Shown piece after piece: positions 54,909 to 64,000 of a stretch of DNA of 64,000 bases (position 1 is the first letter of the stretch; each line of letters opens with the position of its first letter). The notes beneath the pieces are model-generated. The model made no database searches and was not told where the DNA came from. It saw only the letters and a program-made list of their open reading frames with translations. The translations under genes and the position numbers were made by a program. The stretch spans positions 6,709,904 to 6,773,903 of the forward strand of contig NC_053137.1 of the NCBI RefSeq assembly GCF_016808335.1, in the 5' to 3' direction. This DNA comes from Panicum virgatum (taxonomy: Eukaryota > Streptophyta > Magnoliopsida > Poales > Poaceae).

Positions 54909-57900
54909 ATGCGGCGGCGGGCGCGTGCCCCGGCGGTGTTGGCGGCGGTGCTGTGGTTTCTTGCGGCCGCCGCGGCAGGGGATGCCGATGCCGGCGGCCT
55001 CGAGCGCGCGTAAGTTGGAATTTTGTTTAAATAAAAACTTAATGAGGCTGCAATTCTAAGTGTAAGTTGGAAAGGTTTCGTTGACGATTCCCGATTTCCC
55101 ATTTCCTGCGTTTAAGCGTCAGGGTTTCGCGTCGGATTCTTCATACGGCGTTAGATTGTAGCATCGGGTTCAGATGACAGCATTGTTTCATTCAGCCATT
55201 CAGGTCACGTTTTAGCTTTGAAGAAGCCCAAATGTCAGTGGCGAATCGATCATCCCCGCATCCGTTTCATATCGGCCATTTCGTGCAACTTAAAAAATGT
55301 TCCAATTTCTGCTGCTTTGGTTGAGCAATAGAAATGCTTTAATGGGCGGCTTGTTCTGGCCTTTTTTGTGTGAAATGTAGTTATGTGCGAAGCTGAGTTG
55401 TGGAAGGGGAGTAGGTTCTTGCTAACGCATGGGGGCGAAACCAAGTGGGTATACTGTATAGTCGTGAAACGTGGAGTAGGTAGTACTACTTTGTGTGATA
55501 TTACTTGCTTGGTACAGGACTAATCAACTAATCAAGCGTACAAACGCTGTTGTTCTGTATGTGAATGGATGGTAATTATTAAATTGAACACTTGGCCATC
55601 TGATCTTATCCACTAACTGTAATCTAACGGAATGAGGCATTTTGCTGTTTGGATGGATGGTAAAGCTAAACTAACAAATGTTTTTCTGACTGGATGGGAG
55701 TGAATCATGTGTCCCATTTAATTCCAGTATAACTTAATATATGAATCATTTGGGATGGAAATATCAGAGATAGTTTTTCAGACTTTTGATTAGAGATAGT
55801 TTTGCAGCTTTCCAATAGTCGAACCAGATTACGGACACACGAAACTCCGTCTTGCAAAAGAAGGTTTGGAGGCCATTCAGAGGATCAAAACTCCAATAGC
55901 TGCTGTCTCTGTATGCTCGAACTTTAATATTTGAATGACTTATTAGTTTATATAGATACTGGATATTAATTTTATCATAAGAAACACAAACATGCTGCCT
56001 TTACTAAGTTTTCTGTCTGTTGTTGAAAAAATCAGGTCATTGGTCCATATCGATCTGGCAAATCTTTTCTTCTCAACCAGCTTCTCTCCCTATCATGTGA
56101 CAAAGGTATACTGAGCTTGAGCTCTACATCATACTTCAGAAAATTAAGTATTTGGAATTTGGACTGGAGTGATAAATTTCCTGCTCAGGTTTTGGAGTTG
56201 GACATATGCGGGATACCAAAACAAAAGGTAAGATGACTTGCTAATTAAAAGCAATATAATGTTCTCATTATATTTTTGTCAGAGGATATGAACACACTGA
56301 ACCACATGTTGCAGGTATATGGGTTTGGGGTACCCCCGTTGAGGTGGATATTGATGGCTCCATAGTTTCTGTCCTATACCTGGACACTGAAGGATTTGAG
56401 AGTGTTGGAAAATCAAATGTATATGATGATAGGTTGGTTGCTACAAATAAGCCATGCTAGTTCTGTATTGTCATTTTCTTGTTTGTATGTGGCAACAAAT
56501 GCGTTAAATTTTTTGCTTGTGGCAGGATATTTGCTCTGGCAACTGTTTTAAGTTCTGTTCTGATCTACAATCTTCCTGAGACAGTGAGTTTCTCTCCCAT
56601 GATGCCTCCAGGACTGAGCTTTCATCTCCACTCTTTGATTTGATATGAGTTAATTTACACCTTTTGATGACAGATTCGTGAAGCTGATATATCTAGGCTT
56701 TCATTTGCTGTTGAAATTGCTGAAGAATTCTATGGAAGGTTTGCTTGATTCTAGTCTGATTTGGAGCTTTCCAGTTAATAATTACCCTGTATTCTAACTT
56801 ATTTCCAATTTCGCCCCTCGGACTTGTGGAAACCAGAGTCAAGGTAATACTTCGTTAACTTATTAAGTCTCAGAGTTATGAAGTGGAAAACAATAACAAA
56901 ATCATATGTTTGTCTCTTCAGGGGCAAGATGTCGCTTTTGAGCCAGCAAAACTTCTGTGGCTAATCCAGAGGGATTTCCTCCGTAAGTTGCTTCCAGTTT
57001 TGCTTATCACTATTTTTTGTTTGGATGGTGCCATATTTATTTTGGCTTGTGTAGACTGTAGAGTGTATAGAAATAGATAATAAGTTATGAATCAGATCAT
57101 CAGAATTGAGATTCTAGGGAATAGTTTTCTGATCTCCTATCAATTCAAGCACCACTTTAGGGTTGATTTACCTAAACAGTTTTTGTGTAGATACATGATG
57201 CCAACTCTTCAAATTAGTTACTGATTCTTTTCACTTCTACGAAAAATATCCATATAAATTAGTTCCTTCAGGCAACCACCCCTCACCCAGATAGTCTAAG
57301 TTTGAACACTTTGTTACCTTTTTTTTTTTTTTTGCTGAATACATACCATTGATGTGATTAGAAAACACATGGTAAATACATAGTTAATGAACCATGACAC
57401 TTACCAGCTGCATTGAGATAATTTTGTCATGGGGTTTGTAAAGCCCATACCATCACATTAATTGGTTGATGCTCTCTCTAGGTACCTGCATTTTCGTAAG
57501 GTAGGTGTTGCATTAGTCATTAGCATGTGTTGTAGATATATGCTCTTACATTAAAACTTCTTAAACTTCCTTTGATGTCACTAACTTCAATGATGCAGAA
57601 GGAAAATCTGTTCAGCAGATGGTTGATGAAGCACTGCAACGGGTGCCTAACAACAATGGTTAGTTCAAGTTATCGTACAAACTAATATTTTGTATTGTTT
57701 TGCTCTTCTATAGAAGCACCCATAAGGTATTGAAATCAACTTACCCTTTTGTGTATTGCTACAGGAGACAAATCTATTGATGAGGTAACAGTTATTTGAG
57801 CCAATATGTTACTAACTTGAAGATATAATATGCAATTTTGGTTTAAGGAAATGGCTTTCATGTTAATATCAGATCAACCAAATCAGAGACTCTTTGGCGG

Positions 57901-60017
57901 TTATGGGAGATAACAGTACAGCTTTTAGCTTGCCACAGGTGTGTTGCATAAGACAACCTTTGATTTTTCTTGTCCTGCAATACTGTTAGCAGCACTGATG
58001 GCTGTGAATTTTTGGGTTCTCAAGAATCTCACTTCAGAAGACATTATGTTACGTGGATTAAATTTATACAGTGCTTATTAGAAGTGTAAAACATGAACCT
58101 GATGAAGACTTAATTGTTTAACTTTTCTCTTTTAAGCTACATATATAAGAACAGTACATACAATTCTTTAAATTGTCCTATACTCCAATGTGAATTCAGT
58201 TTGTCTATCTGCACTACGATTTTTTTTTCTTTGCGCCCATGGGTAGCTGAGATGATGAAATTCTTTTCCAGCCTCATCTGCAAAGGACACAGTTATGTGA
58301 TCTTGACGACAAAGAACTTGATCCGTTGTACTTAAAAAGGAGAGATCAACTGAAACAAATTGTTTCATCCATGATAAAACCAAAAGTTGTGCAAGGTAGA
58401 ACTCTAAATGGGAAGGAGTTTGTATCCTTCCTAGGGCAGGTAATACTTCTTTGAAAGTTCATTACTTACATAGAGTATCTCAATATATCCTTGCAAAATA
58501 TTCAAAGCTATTGCCTTTGTTTTAGATAGTTGAGGCTTTGAATAAAGGTGAAATTCCATCAACTGGATCACTTGTTGAAGTTTTCAATAAGGCCATTGTT
58601 GAACGTTGCTTGAAGTTGTATAATGAAAGAATGGGCAGAGCAGGTCTGCCAGTATCAGTAGATAAACTTCAGCAGTTTCATGACCTGGCAAAAGATGAAG
58701 CTAGAAGCCTCTTCGACAAGCAGCATTTCGGTAAACATCATGCTGCTCAATCCACCTCCAAGCTTGATGAAGAGATTAAAAAGGTTACCTGACATTTTGT
58801 TCATCATTTTATCAGTTCATAAAATCTTGTTCTGCATTGTGTCCCAGTCATGAAGTTTCTATTCCTTGCTAGAGTTCAAGGTTTTCTATTTATTCCTTCA
58901 GACCCACAGACAAAGTATGACAGTGTAATGTTTTTGTGCTTTTTATTTTGTGGTGAATTCGAACAATTTGATTGCATGGCTTTGGTGGAAGAAGTATTTT
59001 TGTCATTTTTGATTTTGTGTGTTGCAGCCTATGAAATATGAAAAGAAAATCTTTGGTAATACCTAACCAGGTGTTCTTTTTAGGTCTTCAGAAACTTTGG
59101 TCAAGCCAACGAATATCAGTCGTCAAAGCTGTGCGAAGCACGATTCTCAGAGTGCGAAGATAAAATGGAACACCTTCAAGTCTTAAAGCTTCCGTCCATG
59201 GCAAAATTTGATGCAGGATTTCTTCTCTGCAATCAAAGTTTTGAAATGGATTGCATAGGACCAGCCAAGGAAAGTTATCAACGCCGGATGTCAAAGGTTT
59301 ATCTCTTTTCACTTAAAAAATGCAAATTAAGATGACTTCCATGAGAACATGATTAACTGTGATGGATTTCAGGGATAATGAACAGAGCTGTTTGCTGTAC
59401 CATAGTATATAAATCCCCAGTGACAAAACAGAAGTAACACCTTTTGACTGTATTTGCTATCAGACATTTTTAAACTGAATCGAGTTCTATCTTCTATGCA
59501 CGCTTCCAGATGCTGGCAAGATCACGTGCTCTTTTCATCAAGGAGTACAACAACAAGCTCTTCAACTGGCTGGTGATATTCTCCCTGGTCATGGTTGTCG
59601 TCGGGCGCTTTGTGATCAAGTTCTTCCTGCTTGAGATTGCTGCCTGGGTGATGTTTGCCTTCCTGGAGACGTACACGAGGCTGTTCTGGTCCTCGGAGTC
59701 CCTGTACTACAACCCTGTCTGGCACGTTGTCGTCTCTACCTGGGAAACCATTGTCTACAGCCCTATTCTTGATCTTGACAGGTATGCACTCTTCCTCCCT
59801 GTGACAATACATAGCCATGTAATCTTAATCTCTGATGTGTTTTTGCTCTTATATGCCACTGATCTTCTTGCACAGATGGGCAATCCCAATCCTTGTCGTG
59901 CTGTCGTTTTTGGCAATTTATTGGCGTTGTCTGGGTGGAAGGAAAGGGATCGCACGGTCGTTGCTGCCTCTGTACAATGGGTCTTACAGAAGCTCCAATC
60001 GTCAAAGAACAGACTAA
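54909..60017 (+). CDS. Guanylate-binding-protein-like (GBP) large GTPase, membrane-anchored
   Basis: Seventeen exons: 54909-55009, 55808-55910, 56036-56105, 56189-56227, 56315-56432, 56526-56583, 56674-56738, 56837-56843, 56922-56982, 57599-57658, 57765-57784, 57873-57938, 58272-58439, 58526-58783, 59084-59296, 59510-59781, 59876-60017. They total 1821 nt in frame, 606 aa. The N-terminus is a hydrophobic signal-like segment (residues 8-23). GTPase motifs: P-loop GPYRSGKS (71-78), DTEGF (128-132) and the GBP-specific RD motif in WLIQRDF (200-206). The helical C-terminal part follows, then hydrophobic membrane segments at about 489-520 and 562-576. Exon 8 is only 7 nt and exon 11 only 20 nt. 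The family comprises dynamin-like GTPases; this signal-peptide, C-terminal-anchor form resembles Arabidopsis At2g38840. Likely an endomembrane protein; exact role not established here. Confidence 0.95.
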
Positions 60018-60539
60018 TCCATCAACTACACACAAACAACAAGAGCATGTACATACTCCACCTGTTGTCTGGGCGTGATTTCATTGAAGTCCACATGGAT
60101 ATGAATAGGACAGCAAAAATGAGCATCCTGGAGGCTACCTGCAAGCTTCGGTTGTAAATATGCTCAGAGGTGTCTTGTGCTCATCCAGCTGAATTGCATT
60201 CTTTATAGTAACATTAAACTCAGAGTAAAGAGATGCTGGTGCACGAAATATGGCTTTCTTTTATTCTGCACCATTTAAAGGAGAGCCTAGAACTCAAATG
60301 TGCCATACTGCCATTTGAACTGGCTCCCAACAAGAAATACAGTGAATTACATTTAGTCAATCCTCACAGCTCAAAGCAGATCACCCACAGCCACTTGAAT
60401 GTCATTACGACAACAACAGCAAAAAGATGTTACAGACCAGGGCCTAACACACGTTCCATTTCAACAATCAGAGTGACATTCTCTACCATAACTGTGAGCT
60501 GGATTTATGATCTGTGATGTTCCATAGTCACCAATCCAC
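60018..60539. other. Convergent 3' ends of the GBP-like and PET100-like genes
   Basis: Probably the 3' UTRs of both genes. No other feature seen. Confidence 0.5.
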
Positions 60540-61817
60540 TCAGCTCTGCTGCCTCTTCCGAGCTATTTCCCGAGCCCTCTCGCGAAGTTCTTCAGGTGGT
60601 GGTGGGCGTGGACCTTCAGGTGGATAAACCACATACGGACGCTGCAAAGGGTGCATAAAAAGATAGTTCAGTGTTCATGTAAAGAAACATAGATGTAGGG
60701 CATATCAACACACACGGCTAATGTTTGCCTTTGGCAAGTTTGTGATCAATCATCAATGAATAAACCAACTGTAGAAAATGTTCATTTCAGAATGAAAAAG
60801 AAACCTAAACATCAACTGAGGTACATAGAGGATCAGACATGTTCCCTAGGAGTTGAGCAAGTCAGCAAACTGCCATTTGCACACCAGTACACTTAACATT
60901 TTTATTAGGATTCAGAAGAAGAATATTAGGGAGAAATGGAGAAACACGGTGTTGTTTCACTAAGAAAAGAAAGTCGCCCAGATTCAAGCCAAAGAGGGCT
61001 CAAACCTTAGTGGTGATTTGGTGAATGAGTGCATGTGCATCCACACCTCCCCAGCAAAGAGAAGCTGCTGCACGGATACAAGCAGGCATTTGGCTGAACT
61101 ACAACTTGTTGCTTGTTCTGTATAATTTCCTGAAAGAGTTATTGCGGCAGCGTTTGTCTAAGTATGCTGCAAGCCAGCTGCCTAGTGCTGTAACAAAACC
61201 TATAAATTTCTCTTCTTAATGCAACGATAGGCACTTATACTGCGCATACAGGGGGGGAATTCTCCTTAATGCAAAGAAAATCACTTATACTGTGCATACT
61301 AGAAATTTTGATTAACAAGGTTGTTGCATCGGCATCCAATTCAATCTGTAGCAAATTGGGGCAGCGTCATCTTAAGTTCATCCCACTCTCGATCAACGCG
61401 AGCAGCACATCAGGTCGTGGTTCAGAACCATTTCAAAGTTGGGCTCCTGGCTGAAAATGGTTCCGAAATTCAGCATCCAGAACATAAACCCTAGCGCTAG
61501 CGCTAGCATCCCCAAATGCGCGCCACAGGCGCAGCCGAGCCGCAGATCCCCTATCGGCTCCAAGTCCAAGTCCTTATCCAGGAGAACAATCACACGAGCA
61601 GCAGCAGCAGCACCAATCCGACCAGCTAAATTGGCCAGACGCCTCCTCGCGAGGATTCAGGGAGACAAGAGAGCGAGAAGGCACGTACGAGGCCCATGAG
61701 CTTCTTGAGCGTCTTGGAGTCGGTGGCGACGAGGTAGGTGAGCGCGACGGGCACGGCGACGTAGACGCCGAACTTAGCGATCTCCAGGACCCCCTTGGAC
61801 GTCCCCAGCGACGACAT
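60540..61817 (-). CDS. PET100: PET100-like cytochrome c oxidase assembly factor
   Basis: Two exons on the minus strand, 61817-61689 (43 codons) and 60641-60540 (33 codons plus TGA), with a 1047-bp GT/AG intron between, in phase 0. The 76-aa product starts MSSLGTSKGVLEIAKFGVYV, has one hydrophobic segment (about residues 16-30) and continues with RPYVVYPPEGPRPPPPEELR and a basic tail. Size, the single N-terminal membrane segment preceded by LEI, and the following PPE motif match PET100 proteins, inner-mitochondrial-membrane chaperones that help assemble complex IV. Plant homologues are about the same length. Similarity outside plants is weak, so the function is by family. The intron contains a direct repeat (CTTAATGCAA...CACTTATACTG(C/T)GCATAC at about 61215 and 61265). 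Confidence 0.85.
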
Positions 61818-62149
61818 GCTCCGCGCCGGCGCCGGCGACGGCGACCCCCGCCTTCCTCCTCCTCACTCCTAGTCCTCTCCCCGCCGCCCCCCTCGGCCTC
61901 ACTCTGAGCTCAAATCTCGGTCTCTCCCCCTCGACGGCGGCGGCCGGCGGAACCGAACCGACCCGGTCTGGTTTAGATTTGGGTGGGTTCGAGCTCGCAT
62001 GCGGGGCGGAGTCGAGCCACGTAGACCCCCAGACGTGGCAGCGATGCTACCTAGCGGTGCTGTGGGCTGGGCCTCTTTCCTACAGAGAATCGTTGGCGGT
62101 TTTTTCTTTTTTATATTTAAAAAAAATTAAAATTTCAAAAATAAATGTT

Positions 62150-62440
62150 CGTTTTGGAAAATTTCAAAAATATACCCCGGTCGCTCTATGGGGGCGACAG
62201 AGCTCAAATGTAATTTTTTTTCTTCAAATTTGCAACGAAGTCCCTGAAGGAAAAAAAAGAGGGGGCCTGTCGCCCCCCCCCCCCCACGGGCGACAGGCCC
62301 CTGTCGCCCACCCCTCAGGCAACCAAGGGGCCGGTCGCCCATCCTGCGGGCGACAGGGGGGCCTGTCGCCCCCCAGCGGACGACCGGGTCAGGCCACCCT
62401 TATATAAGGCCTCCCCCCTCATTCCCTCCTCATTTGACCT
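62150..62440. repeat. GGGCGACAGG palindromic array in a transposon-like leader
   Basis: Between 62165 and 62385 the motif GGGCGACAG / CTGTCGCCC recurs about eight times in both orientations, including GGGCGACAGGCCCCTGTCGC at about 62288. A TATATAAGG box at about 62400 and a leader with CAAAAAATCCACAAAAAATCC follow. The arrangement looks like the 5' region of the transposon-associated gene that starts at 62830. Confidence 0.7.
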
Positions 62441-62829
62441 CAAAAAATCCACAAAAAATCCAGAAAAAAGAGAGGGGTGAGGAGAAGGGAAGCGGCGAAG
62501 CTCTGCCGAATTCCGCACTTGTGATCTACCGGTAACTTCCGTATAAATGCGTTGATATTGTATAACAATTTAATTCAATTAGCAGATTAGCTGAATTAGA
62601 TTTGATGCTTTAAAACACTAGTTTAGTATTACAATTTGAGTACTATTACAGACTTTTTCAAATAAAATAATTATACATTAGAATAGAATTATGACAGTAC
62701 CTTATTGATATTGCAGTATAAGACAATATAATTATGACAGTACCTATATTTTCACGCATCGATTTGGTATACGATATGTGCATTGCTTAAATCATTGTTT
62801 TTTATTTGGCGCACCATACTATAGCGACA
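62441..62829 (+). other. Leader region of the transposon-associated gene
   Basis: AT-rich with a purine-rich start. Probably a 5' UTR or an intron (the GTAACTTCCG donor-like site at about 62531 is a guess). No coding evidence. Confidence 0.35.
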
Positions 62830-63419
62830 ATGTCTTCGTCAGGATCAACCTACATTCCATGGAGCAAGTGTAAAGCCACCGTACGCGAAGGAATTGATGT
62901 GCCAATGTGCTTCTGGGGTTCGTTATGCAAGTTCATGCAATCTGAGGTTTTAGGAGATGACTACGGCACGAGGTTCTTTATGTGTGAGAACTACGAATAT
63001 GATCCACCTAAGCGATACGGCAAAGACCGGGCCAAGGTAGCAGGACAACATACGCTATTTTTCTCTGTGACCTAACATTGAGTTATGATTCTAATTTGTG
63101 TTGGACAAAGTCTCCTCCACCTCTTTGTGATTTTATGCAGTGGTTCGACACCATGCAGTCGCAGCAGGCAAATGACATTGTGGAACAAAAAGCAAGGTGG
63201 GCTACAGAACGTTGGCGCCGAATGAAGCACGAGAAACAGCAAGAGGAGAAGTGCAAGATAAAGCAAGAAGAGATCCGCAAGAGGATGGAGGAGGTGGATC
63301 GTAAGGCGGCGGCCGAACGTGAAGCTGACAGGTAGAGAAAGCGAGAGAGGGCACGCCGTGCGAAGGAAGCCGGGCCCGAAGCAATTAGGAAGAGCAAATA
63401 TCCTAGGTGCACTCAGTAG
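62830..63419 (+). pseudogene. Transposon-associated GRF-like zinc-knuckle protein, interrupted by a stop
   Basis: Two exons, 62830-63036 and 63111-63335, join in phase 0 across a 74-bp GT/AG intron to give 143 aa. Exon 1 has a C-x5-C ... F-x-C arrangement (MCFWGSLCK, then GTRFFMCENYEYDPP), resembling the GRF-type zinc finger of many repetitive grass genes. Exon 2 starts SPPPLCDFMQWFDTM and becomes a charged coiled coil (KARWATERWRRMKHEKQQEE...). A TAG at 63333-63335 follows EADR. The same frame then stays open for 27 more codons of family-like sequence (RKRERARRAKEAG...) to a TAG at 63417-63419. So this copy has probably suffered a nonsense mutation. Host element and function are unknown. Confidence 0.65.
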
Positions 63420-63788
63420 AGTAGTACCATGTAATCTCGGCATTTTACATTCCATAAGGCATGGTAGGTTTAGATGCAACAAGAAATTATCTTGTCGCGT
63501 GCACATGTCACTGCAATTAGTTGTTTATGTTTTAAGTTGAGAGCTTAACTCTGTGTGTTGTAGCCTTTACCATTAATTTGCAGTTGTAGCCAGGAGTCTA
63601 TGAAATCTTCGAACTTGTTCTTAATATTTTCGGAGCTTTTCATGTCACTAGAATACTAAAAAGCACACATTTTATTAATATAACGATAAGAATTAAGAAC
63701 TAAGAAATACATCGGGGTCTGCTGCTAAAAAGCACACATTTTCATGACACTAGAATACTAAAAAGCATCCGGAGACCTCACATGTCGC
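63420..63788. other. Downstream of the GRF-like gene; short direct repeats
   Basis: AAAAGCACACATTTT and CACTAGAATACTAAAAAGCA each occur twice (about 63645-63675 and 63725-63770). No gene seen. Confidence 0.45.
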
Positions 63789-64000
63789 TCAGGACGCGAA
63801 AGGGGCTGCGGTGTCTGCTGCTGAGAGATCCCAAGAGATCACAGGTTGCCACTGCTCAGCACGGTGATCACGGGTTTTCCAAATGTCGCATTCTTTGCCC
63901 AGACATACGTGACAAAAGACGACAACCCAATAGCAGTTCTCTTCCACCATTTCAAAAAAATGTGACAACACGGCAACCACACCAGCTCACCTTCAAAGCA
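63789..64000 (-). CDS. Unidentified minus-strand coding-like segment at the window edge
   Basis: An open minus-strand frame runs to the right edge and ends at a stop at about 63789. It contains a Cys/Trp-rich stretch (NCYWVVVFCHVCLGKECDIW, then KTRDHRAEQWQPVISWD). I do not recognise the family. The gene, if real, continues beyond the window. Confidence 0.3.

Noticed and set aside
62150..62400. CRISPR-like array
   Set aside because: The repeats alternate orientation and overlap as palindromes with irregular spacing, and the DNA is plant nuclear sequence.

Overview
This is nuclear DNA from a grass (Poaceae), probably a panicoid species. The basis is the intron-rich genes with canonical GT/AG junctions and very GC-rich 5' exons, the dense grass-type MITEs (Stowaway, Tourist/PIF, hAT, CACTA, Mutator), an Au-like SINE and a long-LTR gypsy-type remnant. 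The species cannot be fixed from the sequence alone.

Left third (1-32941): a large, young direct segmental duplication. Copy A (1-10482, cut by the left edge) and copy B (20096-32941) each carry the 3' part of a CC-NB-LRR resistance gene followed by a six-exon plastid pyruvate kinase alpha gene (PKP1 type) and a decayed extra copy of the kinase last exon. Copy A holds an intact kinase (4714-8106) but only the LRR end of its NLR. Copy B holds a complete 1361-aa NLR (18155-22240), while its kinase (25605-29089) has an 842-bp hAT element inserted 9 bp before the ATG and a 1-nt frameshift in the transit-peptide region. Comparing the two copies gives empty sites for several transposons, which makes the block a natural record of post-duplication insertions and short-homology deletions. 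The single-copy spacer (10483-17300) holds a hAT MITE, a probable solo LTR, a promoter-like relic of another NLR copy split by a hAT element, and a CACTA fragment encoding the start of a TNP2-type transposase.

Middle (32942-49094): mostly intergenic DNA with MITEs, SINEs and other transposons. The one clear gene is a two-exon DUF506/PDDEXK-like gene (40023-41287). Elements with readable ends include two members of one PIF-like MITE family, a 601-bp PIF/Harbinger derivative, a 965-bp hAT with a GC-rich core, two SINEs and a long-TIR Mutator-like MITE.

Right third (49095-64000): gene-dense. A P-class PPR gene (minus, 49095-51149) is followed by a tandemly duplicated unit carrying four box C/D snoRNA genes (51576-53686). 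Their guides match 25S rRNA (CCCGAAAGATGGTG) and 5.8S rRNA (AATTGCAGAAT), as in plant snoR39BY. The second unit also keeps a small relic of the PPR gene. Then come a 17-exon guanylate-binding-protein-like GTPase (54909-60017, with a 7-nt microexon), a convergent two-exon PET100-like gene (60540-61817, minus), and a transposon-associated gene with a GRF-like zinc knuckle interrupted by a stop codon (62830-63419). The snoRNA array is the least obvious functional content, because no protein ORF marks it.
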